A DNA stretch of 54,839 nucleotides from Pelagibacteraceae bacterium AG-390-L03 (GTDB lineage Bacteria; Pseudomonadota; Alphaproteobacteria; Pelagibacterales; Pelagibacteraceae): contig QCHA01000006.1 in assembly GCA_003279685.1 (NCBI GenBank), positions 1-54,839 of the forward strand, written 5' to 3'. Of this stretch, positions 43,981 to 52,434 are shown one piece after another. Under the pieces are notes generated by a model. The model ran no database searches, was not told the DNA's origin, and was given only the letters and a program-made list of their open reading frames with translations. The position numbers were made by a program, and so were the translations under genes. Position 1 is the first letter of the stretch. Every line of letters starts with the position of its first letter.

Positions 43981-44044
43981 GCCTGCTAATATAACTTAAT
44001 GGTATATCTGTAAACCCAAATTGGGCCGTCATATACTTTGACTC
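43981..44044 (+). promoter_or_regulatory. Conserved 64-bp element, copy A, upstream of the second TRAP operon
   Basis: This block matches 47086-47149 at 52 of 64 positions without gaps. It includes the identical CTAATATAACTTAAT, AAACCCAAA and CTTTGACTC stretches and an inverted repeat CCCAA-A-TTGGG. It ends in TTGACT, which fits a -35 box (44038-44043); a TTAGAC or TAGACT -10 follows 17-18 bp later. The element could be an activator binding region or, if transcribed, an RNA element. Confidence 0.65.
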
Positions 44045-44094
44045 GCTTTAAAGATCTAAGTTAGACTTAATTTTTCAAATTAAAAGGAGATATA

Positions 44095-45145
44095 ATGATA
44101 ATAATAAACATTAAAACAATTTGCAAAACACTTCTCAAGGTAGTTGCAATTGCTTTCTTTGCCCAAGCAGCTTATGCAGAGGTAACTCTTAAGCTTGGGA
44201 CTACTGGAAGATTGGGTATGCCAATCGGTGATGCTATAGATCAAGCATTGATACCAGCTTTAGCAAAAGCTTCTGGTGGTAAAATGAAAGTTGAACCACA
44301 TTATCAAAAAAAGTTTATGTGCTGAACAGAAATGTGGTGAACAAGCCAACCAAGGGCTTATAGCTCTATGGACTAGTTCAACTGCAAACTATGGTAATTT
44401 TGGACCAGAATTAGCAATTTTTGATTTACCTTTCATTTTCAAATCACTTGAAGATGCGAAAAGAATATCAGATGAATGGTTAGCTGAAAGACAATGTAAA
44501 CTTGCGCTTGAAAATGCAGGTCATATTTGCCTTTCTGTATATTCAAGTGGTGGATTCAGACAACTTGGAAATGCAACTAAACCAGTTCATGTTCCTAACG
44601 ATATGAAGGGACTGAAATGGCGTACTACTAAGAGTCCAGTTGAATTTATGCTAGTTAAAAATTGGGGTGCAACTCCAACTCCATATGACTGGAGCCAGTT
44701 ATACTCAGGCCTACAGTCAGGTGTAGTTGAAGGTCAGTATGTTGCTAGTCCATGGCAGCACGTAGCAAAACTTCATGAAGTTGCAAAATACTTCACTGAG
44801 ATTGGCGGCATGTGGTCAGGAAATATTCTAGCGATGGATGCAAAGCAGTATAATGCATTGTCTGATCAACAGAGAAAATGGTTACACGAAGCAGCTGATG
44901 CTTATGGAGAAAAAGTAAATGAGTTAGACAACGCTTGGATCAAGAATGGAGAAGATGCAATTAAAGCATCTGCGAAAGAGTGGTATGTACCATCTGAAGC
45001 AGAAATGTCTAAATGGAGAGAAGGTGCAATTGGTGCTTGGTTAGATGCCAAAGGTACTTTTGAACCAGAGGTAGCTAAAAGAGTGCTTCTAGAACAAGGA
45101 ATGGATGGATTCGTTGCTCAGTTAGAGAAAGCTGGGGCTCTGTAA
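44095..45145 (+). pseudogene. dctP: TRAP substrate-binding protein (DctP family), frameshifted
   Basis: The first frame gives a signal peptide (residues 1 to about 29, cleavage after AYA) and the start of the domain up to VEPHYQK, then stops at 44325. The second frame (from CAEQKCGEQANQG to LEKAGAL, ending 45145) encodes the rest of a DctP protein, including FDLPFIFKSLEDAKR, LKWRTTKSP and YSGLQSGVVEGQ. The switch sits in the A7 run 44309-44315; six A would give one continuous protein of about 350 aa. It precedes intact M and Q genes, which argues for a sequencing or slippage origin. The ribosome site AAAAGGAGAT is strong. Confidence 0.85.
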
Positions 45146-45165
45146 ATCGTTCAACAAAAAACTGT

Positions 45166-45208
45166 GTAAAGATCATTTAGTTAAATTTAATAACTAGATG
45201 ATCTTTAC
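45166..45208 (+). terminator. Long hairpin between the TRAP binding-protein and dctM genes
   Basis: GTAAAGATCATTTAGTTA (45166-45183) pairs with TAACTAGATGATCTTTAC (45191-45208) over 18 bp with one G-T pair and a 7-nt loop. It lacks a following T-run, so it may slow or protect the upstream transcript rather than end it. Its position mirrors the hairpins after the other three binding-protein genes. Confidence 0.6.
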
Positions 45209-45237
45209 CTTAAACAAATCATAACATATAAGTATTT

Positions 45238-46521
45238 ATGGAAAGTATTATTCTACTCGTAGTACTCCTTTTTCTAATTTTATTAGGTGCTCCAATTGGG
45301 TTCATATTAATACTGATACCATTTGTTTATATTCTGTTTACTGACGCCGTACCGCTTGTTTTGATACCTAGTCAAATGTTTAATGCTATTGACTCGGTTC
45401 CATTAACTGCAATTGCATTTTTTATGCTAACAGGTGAGTTAATGACAAGTGCCACGATTACTGACAGATTAGTAGCTTTGAGCAGAGCATTAATTGGACG
45501 TATTCGAGGAGGTTTGGCTCAAGTTAATGTCCTTGTGAGTATGTTTTTTGCGGGGATGAATGGTTCCGTGGTAGCAGATACAGCTACGGTGGGGGCATTA
45601 GTATTACCAGCCATGAAAAAAGCTGGTTATCCTGCTGCATTTTCGGCTGCAGTTACAGGCGTAAGTTCAACCATAGGAGGGATAATTCCACCTAGTATCA
45701 TGATGATTGTACTTGCTAACTCGACTGAGATTTCAATTGCAGCATTATTTGCTGCTGGGATTATTCCAGGCGTATTGATCGGCGTTGTAATCATGATAAT
45801 CAATCATTACTTCGCAATCAAATATAACTTCGAGCGCAGTGATGAACCATTTTCGGTACGTCGAGCTGGTAAAGAATTATATCGATCCTCTTTTGCCCTT
45901 TTAATACCTTTAGTTTTAGTGGGTTCAGTAATGGGTGGTGTGGCGTCGGTTGTTGAGGCTGGTGCTATTACAGCAATGGTTGCACTATTTACAGGTGTGT
46001 TCGTTTATCGAACTATTAAATGGAAAGATTGTACTGGGGCTTTTCGTCGGGCATTCCGAAACTCAGCAATGGTTTTTATTATTATCGCAGCATCAGGACC
46101 CTTCAGTTGGTTACTTACATCTCTAGGTGCAATCGGTGATCTTGAAAAATGGCTTCTAAGCCTAACTGAATCTCCAATTATTTTTATTTTAGCAGTGATT
46201 CTATTCATTTTTCTTCTTGGAACAGTAATGGACTCAGCGGTAAACATTATTATAGTTGGTCCAGTACTAGTTAATGTTATGGCTCAAGCTGGTTTTCCCG
46301 AGGTACAAGCAGCTATAGTTGTAATAGTTGGCTTCTTAATAGGATCAGTAACACCACCTGTTGGTGTTGCATACTTTACAGCCGCAACAATAGCACAAGT
46401 GCGTTTAGAAAAGGTGGCTATTGCATTAATTCCTTATCTAGTTGGACTGTTTTTACTTTTGTTCTTTATACTTGTTGTACCAGAGTTGACTATGTTTCTT
46501 CCAAACCTATTGAGTAATTAA
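45238..46521 (+). CDS. dctM: TRAP transporter large permease (DctM family), second system
   Basis: This 427-aa membrane protein has about 12 hydrophobic segments. Family motifs include LLGAPIGFILILIP near the N-terminus, STIGGIIPPSIMMIVLANS mid-protein and GSVTPPVGVAYFTAATI near the C-terminus. It is clearly different from the DctM at 4608. Codon use stands out: Arg is mostly CGN (for example at 45499-45509 and 46045-46059), whereas AGA dominates in the rest of the window. The gene comes before dctQ, the reverse of the usual order. Foreign origin for the M-Q pair is suspected. Confidence 0.9.
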   Translation: MESIILLVVLLFLILLGAPIGFILILIPFVYILFTDAVPLVLIPSQMFNAIDSVPLTAIAFFMLTGELMTSATITDRLVALSRALIGRIRGGLAQVNVLVSMFFAGMNGSVVADTATVGALVLPAMKKAGYPAAFSAAVTGVSSTIGGIIPPSIMMIVLANSTEISIAALFAAGIIPGVLIGVVIMIINHYFAIKYNFERSDEPFSVRRAGKELYRSSFALLIPLVLVGSVMGGVASVVEAGAITAMVALFTGVFVYRTIKWKDCTGAFRRAFRNSAMVFIIIAASGPFSWLLTSLGAIGDLEKWLLSLTESPIIFILAVILFIFLLGTVMDSAVNIIIVGPVLVNVMAQAGFPEVQAAIVVIVGFLIGSVTPPVGVAYFTAATIAQVRLEKVAIALIPYLVGLFLLLFFILVVPELTMFLPNLLSN

Positions 46522-46525
46522 TGAT

Positions 46526-47035
46526 ATGTTAAAATTTTTTAACAACTTTGACCGTTTTATCCATCGTATGTTGGAAGCTATGTGTTCAATCTTTTTGGCT
46601 TCAATGGTTGGTTTCACTCTTTATAACGTTATCATGCGATATGTTTTCAATAACCCTCCTGTTTGGGGTGATCTGCTAACAGTATTAAGTAATATTTGGT
46701 TGATGTTTATAGCACTTGCATTGACAGCGAGAGATAATGAGCACATAGCTTTAAATTTAATTTATGAAAAATTACCAAATAGACTTTCATTATATATACG
46801 CCAGTTTTGGAAAGTTATGATTATGGTAATTGGTATAGTCTTGATAATTTATGGAGTTGAACTAGTAGAAGGTATGCGTGGAAAGTATTGGGAAATGTGG
46901 TATTTTGAAATTAGTTTTCAAGGTATTGAGTTCAAAGAAAATTATATGCCAAAGAAATACGCAGTTGCAATCTTACCATTAGCGGGATTTTTAACTACCA
47001 TTGGTGCTGCAATTTCTTTTGTGAAAAAAGCCTAG
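46526..47035 (+). CDS. dctQ: TRAP transporter small permease (DctQ family), second system
   Basis: This 169-aa protein has four hydrophobic segments and the DctQ motif PVWGDLLTVLSNIWLMFIALALTARDNEHI. It follows dctM after 4 nt. Most TRAP operons have Q before M, so this M-Q order is less common. Like the DctM gene it uses several CGN Arg codons. The C-terminal half contains a long soluble stretch (EGMRGKYWEMWYFEISF) between TM3 and TM4. Confidence 0.85.
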   Translation: MLKFFNNFDRFIHRMLEAMCSIFLASMVGFTLYNVIMRYVFNNPPVWGDLLTVLSNIWLMFIALALTARDNEHIALNLIYEKLPNRLSLYIRQFWKVMIMVIGIVLIIYGVELVEGMRGKYWEMWYFEISFQGIEFKENYMPKKYAVAILPLAGFLTTIGAAISFVKKA

Positions 47036-47085
47036 TTCTTTTTGTATGTTTATCAAACATATGTTCAGCACAGTAAAAATAATTT

Positions 47086-47149
47086 GCCACCTAATATAAC
47101 TTAATTGCATATCAGCAAACCCAAAATGGGCATCCATTTTCTTTGACTC
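47086..47149 (+). promoter_or_regulatory. Conserved 64-bp element, copy B, upstream of proX
   Basis: This is the second copy of the element at 43981-44044 (52 of 64 identical). The CCCA-AAA-TGGG hairpin is kept. The block ends in TTGACT (47143-47148), followed 17 bp later by TTTAAT (47166-47171), a good -10. The start of proX lies about 28 nt after that -10. Sharing of the element by two uptake operons suggests common regulation. Confidence 0.68.
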
Positions 47150-47199
47150 ATCTTTGCTAATTTAGTTTAATTAATTTTAAAATAACCAAAGGGGTAATA

Positions 47200-48163
47200 A
47201 TGAAAATAATTAAAACTACACTTGTAGCTGGATTAATTTCTATTTTTGCAACTGTTTCATCATTTGCAGAAAAAGTTAAAATTGGTGATCCAGGTTGGAC
47301 AGGTGCAACAGCAATTGCTAATTTATTAGCAGCAGTTGTTACTGATAAAATGGGTGGAGAAGCAGAGCTTGTTCCAGGCAACAATACTGCAATCTACGGT
47401 GCTATTGATAGAAGCAAAGGTGAAATCGAAGTTCACCCTGATATCTGGCTACCAAACCAACAAGCTTATACAAATGATTTAGTTCCAAAAGGAACTTTGA
47501 AATTAAGCAGCAAACCATATGAAGGAAACCAAGGTTATTGTGTTTCTCAACAGTTTGCAAAAAAAATGAATATTACTGCAATTGAAGATTTAGGAAGACC
47601 AGAAGTTGTTAAAGCTATGGATAGTGATGGCAATGGTAAAGGTGAATTCTGGATTGGTGCAGATGGTTGGGCTTCAGCAAATGTTAACCAAGTTAAATTA
47701 AGAGACTATGGTTTATATGATGCTGGTATTGAACCAATCAGAGCAGCTGAAGCAGTTAAAAATGCAAGAGTTCTTGACTCTATTAAAAAAGGTGAAGGAT
47801 ATGCATTCTATTGTTACAAACCGCATGCAATTTGGGGAATGGCTGATGTAGTTATGTTGGAAGAGCCAAAATTTGATCCAGCTAAATACAAAATGGTACA
47901 ACCTAAAGAAGATGCTGACTGGTACAAAAAATCTTATGTTGCTTCAAAAGATGCACTTAAGCAAATTCAAATTGGTTGGGGTACTTCTCTAGAAAGTAAA
48001 TCACCAGCTATTGTTGAATTCTTTAAGAACTTTCAATTAACAGCGGACGACGTTTCATCTATGGCATATGCTATTTCAGTTGAAAAAAAAACAACCAGCT
48101 GATGTTGCAAGAGCTTGGATGGAAGCTAACAAATCAACAGTTGATGGTTGGTTAGGTCTTTAA
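47200..48163 (+). CDS. proX: Glycine betaine-type ABC binding protein, frameshifted near the end
   Basis: This is a periplasmic OpuAC/ProX-type protein with a signal peptide (1 to about 23, cleavage after SFA). The opening is KVKIGDPGWTGATAIANLL, with EVHPDIWLPNQQAYTND and a typical DGWASANV segment. It stops early at 48102; one A less in the A9 run 48073-48081 would extend it with VEKKQPADVARAWMEANKS... to WLGL, stop at 48161-48163, the normal ProX end. The permease and ATPase genes downstream are intact. The exact ligand (betaine, proline betaine or similar) is inferred from its pairing with ProV and ProW. Confidence 0.87.
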
Positions 48164-48179
48164 TCTAATATAAATTATC

Positions 48180-48214
48180 TATACTCGGCAATTTTATATT
48201 GCCGAGTATATCTT
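48180..48214 (+). terminator. terminator/attenuator between proX and proV
   Basis: TATACTCGGCAAT (48180-48192) and ATTGCCGAGTATA (48198-48210) form a perfect 13-bp stem with a TTTAT loop, followed by TCTT. This is the fourth hairpin after a binding-protein gene in the window. Confidence 0.7.
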
Positions 48215-48235
48215 CCTTTAATAAAAGAGAGTTAA

Positions 48236-49297
48236 ATGGATTCATCTGGATCAGCTATTAAAATTGAGAATGTTTGGAAAGTGTTTGGCAACACTTCATC
48301 AGAGGCTTTAGATGCAATTCAAAATCAAAAAATTTCAAAAACTGAAGCTTTAGAAAAATACAATTCAGTCATTGGTGTATCCGATGTTTCTTTTGATGTT
48401 AAACAAGGTGAGATATTTTGTGTAATGGGCTTATCAGGTAGCGGTAAATCAACTTTAGTAAGGCATATTAATAGACTGTTAGAGCCAACATCGGGAAAAA
48501 TTTTAATTAATGGTCAAGATGTAATGACACTTGATAGAGATAACTTACAAGAATTAAGAAATAAAAAAATTGGCATGGTTTTTCAAAATTTTGCCTTAAT
48601 GCCTCATAGATCTGTTGTTGATAATATTGCAATGCCTCTTGAGATAAGAGGAATAAGTAAAAATGATAGATTGGATGCTGCAAATAAGATTTTAGAAATT
48701 GTTGAATTACAAGGTTGGGGTAACAAATTTGCCCATGAATTGTCCGGAGGTATGCAGCAAAGAGTAGGGCTTGCAAGAGCTTTAGCAGCTGATCCTGAAT
48801 TTTTATTAATGGACGAACCTTTCAGTGCATTAGATCCTTTGATTAGAAGACAATTACAGTCAGAATTTATTAAACTTTCAAAACAAATGAAAAAAACAAC
48901 TGTTTTTATTACCCATGATTTAGATGAGGCAGTAAGAGTAGGTCACCGTATTGCAATTATGAGAGACGGTAAAGTAATTCAAGTTGGTACCCCAGAAGAA
49001 ATTGTAGTTAGCCCTGCTGATAATTATGTAGCTGATTTTGTAAAAGGAATTTCTAGATTAAAGGTTGTTCAAGCAAAATCAATCATGCAACCAATAGAAA
49101 GTTTTGAAAATAAGAATGGTAAATTATCTAATGATTTGGAAAGAGTTGATGAACATGATTTATTAAGTAAACTTATTGAAACTTCTGCATCTAAAGACAA
49201 ACCTATTTTAGTTCATAATAGTAATAGTGAAACTATTGGTGTTATTTCACAATCAGATCTTTTAAAAGCGGTTATAGAAGGAGGAGATGGTGAGTAA
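48236..49297 (+). CDS. proV: Glycine betaine/proline ABC transporter ATP-binding protein
   Basis: This 353-aa ATPase has Walker A MGLSGSGKSTLV, signature LSGGMQQRVGLARAL, Walker B FLLMDEPFSALDPLI and switch His in FITHDLDEAVRVGH. The C-terminal part (about 270-353, PILVHNSNSETIGVISQSDLLKAV) is a CBS-like regulatory segment, as in OpuA/ProV, where it senses ionic strength. The N-terminal 40 residues form the usual ProV extension before the core (IENVWKVFG). The stop overlaps the permease start by 11 nt. Confidence 0.93.
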   Translation: MDSSGSAIKIENVWKVFGNTSSEALDAIQNQKISKTEALEKYNSVIGVSDVSFDVKQGEIFCVMGLSGSGKSTLVRHINRLLEPTSGKILINGQDVMTLDRDNLQELRNKKIGMVFQNFALMPHRSVVDNIAMPLEIRGISKNDRLDAANKILEIVELQGWGNKFAHELSGGMQQRVGLARALAADPEFLLMDEPFSALDPLIRRQLQSEFIKLSKQMKKTTVFITHDLDEAVRVGHRIAIMRDGKVIQVGTPEEIVVSPADNYVADFVKGISRLKVVQAKSIMQPIESFENKNGKLSNDLERVDEHDLLSKLIETSASKDKPILVHNSNSETIGVISQSDLLKAVIEGGDGE

Positions 49298-50792
49298 AGA
49301 GCTTAATAATCAATCTAGATCTGAGTTAATAACTGATTTTGTAAAAACTAATCCAGAATATTATATCGAGAAATTCAAACAAATTGGAAGTAAACCGACA
49401 TTTTCTTTTTCTTTTAATTTATATGCTGCAATTCTTGGACCTATTTGGTTTGGAATGAGGAACATTTGGAATTGGGCATTAACTTTTTTAATTATTGAAA
49501 CTTTTTCAGTAGTACAAATAATAAGAGGTTTGTTTGGGAATATTACAGCAGAGGCAGTTCAAAAAATTGAACAAGTACAATCAACTATCGCATTTAGAAA
49601 TAAACAACTAGAGGCAGCAATTACAAATAACCCTGATAAGGTTGATGTATACAAGCGAAACATTAAATCTTTAGAAGATGCCATGCAAGGATATATAGAT
49701 GAAGTTAGTAGAATTGAAGCCTCAGCTATTTGGATTACTATTTTTGGGGTAGTTTTATTAATCTCAATTAAAATAGTTCAAGGAATTCTTGCTAACTCTA
49801 AGTTAGAAAAGAGATATTCAGAGTGGTTGTCTGATAAAACGATAAGCCCTGGTATGCAGACTAAGAATTACATTTTAAGTACTATTTTTACATCTGTAAT
49901 AATGTTTTTTTCAGTAGTTCATTATAGTTTTCCTGGTTTAATTATAATGATGAATGAATTCCCAACTCATCCAGATATCAGATTAACATCAATAGCTTGG
50001 GTTGAAAAAATATTCAATTATGCAGTCTTAAAAGGAGATGCATTATTTACAGCTATTACTATTGGTATTAGGTCAGTTTTGGACTTTTTAGAATTATTAT
50101 TTGTTAAAACTCCATGGATAGTAATTATTACCGCTATAGTAACTTTAACAGGGTTATCTGCTGGACCTAGAGCTGCAATATATTCAGCTGGATTTTTATG
50201 TTACATGGGATTTTTGGGTTTTTGGGTAAAAGCAATGACCACTCTAGCTTTACTTGGAACAGCTGCAATATTGAGCATAGCTATTGGTATACCTCTTGGA
50301 ATTTTTTGTGCAAGACGTCAAAGATTTTATTCAATGATTAGACCCATCATGGATTTTATGCAAACAATGCCAGCATTTGTATTCATGATTCCTGTAATTG
50401 CTTTTTTTGGAACAGGTAAAGTTGCAGCAGTAATAATTACAATGATTTTTGGGGGAACACCTGTAGTAAGATTAACTGTACTTGGATTGAGAGGAGTTCC
50501 AGAGACAATTCGAGAAGCTGCAATTGCCTATGGAGCTAGTAAATGGTATCTACTTAGAAAAGTAGATTTACCTCTAGCAACACCTTCTATTTTAGCAGGT
50601 GTAAATCAAACAGTGATGTTAAGTTTAGCTATGGTTGTAGTTGCATCTCTAATTGGTGCGAAAGGTTTAGGACAAGATGTTCTTGAAGCACTTCAGTACG
50701 CAAATGTAGGTCAAGGTATTCTTGCAGGTGTTGCAATATTATTTGTTGCATTAATTTTAGATAGGGTTGTTCAAGGTAAAAAAAGAGTTTAA
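49287..50792 (+). CDS. proW: Glycine betaine/proline ABC permease with extended N-terminus
   Basis: This 501-aa protein has a typical ProW permease core (about 250-495) with EAA loop AIAYGASKWYLLRKVDLPLATPS. In front is an extra region of about 240 residues: a membrane-associated segment FSFNLYAAILGPIWFGMRNIW (residues 42-62) that resembles DUF2628 domains, a long coiled coil of about 60 residues (84-146) with regular hydrophobic spacing, and two further TM helices (about 147-166 and 195-222). Standard ProW has only a short N-terminal tail. It overlaps proV by 11 nt. GTG at 49290 is an alternative start. Confidence 0.9.
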   Translation: MVSKELNNQSRSELITDFVKTNPEYYIEKFKQIGSKPTFSFSFNLYAAILGPIWFGMRNIWNWALTFLIIETFSVVQIIRGLFGNITAEAVQKIEQVQSTIAFRNKQLEAAITNNPDKVDVYKRNIKSLEDAMQGYIDEVSRIEASAIWITIFGVVLLISIKIVQGILANSKLEKRYSEWLSDKTISPGMQTKNYILSTIFTSVIMFFSVVHYSFPGLIIMMNEFPTHPDIRLTSIAWVEKIFNYAVLKGDALFTAITIGIRSVLDFLELLFVKTPWIVIITAIVTLTGLSAGPRAAIYSAGFLCYMGFLGFWVKAMTTLALLGTAAILSIAIGIPLGIFCARRQRFYSMIRPIMDFMQTMPAFVFMIPVIAFFGTGKVAAVIITMIFGGTPVVRLTVLGLRGVPETIREAAIAYGASKWYLLRKVDLPLATPSILAGVNQTVMLSLAMVVVASLIGAKGLGQDVLEALQYANVGQGILAGVAILFVALILDRVVQGKKRV

Positions 50793-50801
50793 TAAAACTT
50801 A

Positions 50802-51407
50802 ATGGAATATTTATTGTTAGGTTTTTTTACTGGTTTAAGTCTTATTCTTGCAATTGGTGCACAGAATATATTTGTTATCGAACAGGGTTTAAAAAAACAA
50901 TATATTTTTTTAGTTTGTATAATTTGTTCAATATCAGACTTGATCCTGATATTTTTAGGAATATTTTTATTTCATTATTTTACTAAATATTTTAATTCAA
51001 CTATTGAATTAGTATTTAATATTCTATTATTAATTTTTTTACTTCATTTTATTTATTCAAAAATAAGGACTTATAATTCAAGTATTAATTTTAATAGTGA
51101 AACAAAAGAAATTTCAAAATTTAACATTCTATTAAAAACACTTGGATTTACTTACCTTAATCCTCATGTTTACTCAGATACTGTCTTTTTTCTTGGAAAC
51201 TTCTCGAAAAATTTTTTAATAAATCAAAAAATTTTATTTGGATTAGGAGCCTCTATATCTTCTTTTTTGTTTTTCTTTTTAATTGGATATTTATCTAAAT
51301 TTTTATCTAAATATGCTCAAAATCAAAAAATTTGGAAAGTGATTAATATATTTATTATTACTTTTATGAGTTTTTTAACTTTTTATATTTTTTTAGAAAT
51401 AATTTAA
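50802..51407 (+). CDS. LysE-family amino acid exporter
   Basis: This 201-aa membrane protein has five or six hydrophobic segments and the LysE/ArgO start FFTGLSLILAIGAQNIFVIEQGL. TYLNPHVYSDTVFF corresponds to the conserved N-P-x-x-x-x-D element. Members export basic amino acids such as Lys and Arg. It starts 9 nt after proW without a strong ribosome site, so it may be read from the transporter operon. Its stop overlaps the minus-strand zinc-ribbon gene by 4 nt, tail to tail. Confidence 0.87.
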   Translation: MEYLLLGFFTGLSLILAIGAQNIFVIEQGLKKQYIFLVCIICSISDLILIFLGIFLFHYFTKYFNSTIELVFNILLLIFLLHFIYSKIRTYNSSINFNSETKEISKFNILLKTLGFTYLNPHVYSDTVFFLGNFSKNFLINQKILFGLGASISSFLFFFLIGYLSKFLSKYAQNQKIWKVINIFIITFMSFLTFYIFLEII

Positions 51408-51595
51408 ACGTTACAAGACATATCTTGTCCACAGCATAATGGTGATTTTATTTTACCATGATCATTAGGACACTTAGATATTTGTACTTCATTCCCATCA
51501 TCTAATTTAAGCATGTCATTAACTAAAGGCTCATTGCATTTTCCACAATTAGCATTAACCGACATACCACATTTTGAGCATTCATAAGTATTCAT
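51404..51595 (-). CDS. Small zinc-ribbon protein, 63 aa
   Basis: This 63-aa protein has two CxxC knuckles, CSKC (residues 6-9) and CGKC (17-20), followed by KCPNDHGKIKSPLCCGQDMSCNV with a further Cys/His set. It looks like two small zinc ribbons. The function is unknown. Ribosome site AAAGGAT lies before the start on the minus strand. It ends within the LysE stop region. Confidence 0.72.
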   Translation of the reverse strand: MNTYECSKCGMSVNANCGKCNEPLVNDMLKLDDGNEVQISKCPNDHGKIKSPLCCGQDMSCNV

Positions 51596-51677
51596 AAAAA
51601 ATCCTTTTATGTTAATTGCTTTAGTTGATAGAATATTACAATATTTTAATATTTATTGAACGAAATAATCAGCTTCT

Positions 51678-52430
51678 ATGAGCAAAATCTATATAAATGA
51701 TACAGGTCAAGGTTTTCCGCTAGTATTAGTTCATGGTTATTTGGGCTCTTCAGAGATGTGGTGTCTTCAAAGAGATTATTTATCAAAGTTTTTTAGAGTA
51801 ATATCTCCTGCCTTACCTGGTTTTGGAGAAAGTCATGAAGCACAATCTCTAGATTCAATTAATGATATGGCTAAGTTTGTAATTAATATTATTGATGAAA
51901 AAAAAATTGATAAGTTTAATTTATTAGGTCACTCCATGGGTGGAATGATAGTTCAAGAAATAGCTAAATTAGCAGGAGACAGAATTAATAAATTAATCTG
52001 TTTTGCAACTGGTTCTATAGGTGAAATACCAGGAAGGTTTGAACCAATTGATGAAACTAGAAAACGACTGAAAGTAGAAGGTGCTGATATTTCATTTTCA
52101 AGAGTTCCTAAAAAATGGTTTGTCAAAGGAGATAAAGATAAAAATTATTATTTATGTTCAAATGCAGTTCAAAATGTATCATCTGAAACTGCAGACAATG
52201 CTCTTAAGGCAATGAAGAATTGGTCTGGTATAGATAATTTAAAAAATATAAAGAATAAAACATTAATAGTGTGGGGAGATAAAGATACTTCCTATAATTT
52301 TGACCAAGTAGACACACTTAATAAAAATATTAAAAATAGTAAGTTAGAAATATTTAAAGATTGTGCTCACAATGTTCACTTAGAAGAGGCAGATAAATTT
52401 AATAAATTAATTAAAGATTTTATTAATTAA
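51678..52430 (+). CDS. Alpha/beta hydrolase
   Basis: This 250-aa alpha/beta hydrolase has VLVHGYLGSSEMW (HG oxyanion motif), nucleophile Ser in LLGHSMGGMI (about residue 88), acid Asp in VWGDKDTSY and His in DCAHNVHLEEADKFN. This catalytic set matches esterases, lactonases and C-C hydrolases. No partner indicates the substrate. It is convergent with the HpsN-like gene at 52435, only 4 nt away. Confidence 0.87.
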   Translation: MSKIYINDTGQGFPLVLVHGYLGSSEMWCLQRDYLSKFFRVISPALPGFGESHEAQSLDSINDMAKFVINIIDEKKIDKFNLLGHSMGGMIVQEIAKLAGDRINKLICFATGSIGEIPGRFEPIDETRKRLKVEGADISFSRVPKKWFVKGDKDKNYYLCSNAVQNVSSETADNALKAMKNWSGIDNLKNIKNKTLIVWGDKDTSYNFDQVDTLNKNIKNSKLEIFKDCAHNVHLEEADKFNKLIKDFIN

Positions 52431-52434
52431 ATAT

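Noticed and set aside
43981..44044. SAM-II or SAM-V riboswitch for the conserved 64-bp element
   Set aside because: I could not match it to the conserved cores of those riboswitches as I recall them, and the -35-like end suggests DNA; left open in the findings.
47045..47061. TATGTTT-ATC-AAACATA hairpin after dctQ as terminator
   Set aside because: AT-only stem apart from one G:C per arm and no T-run; could be incidental.
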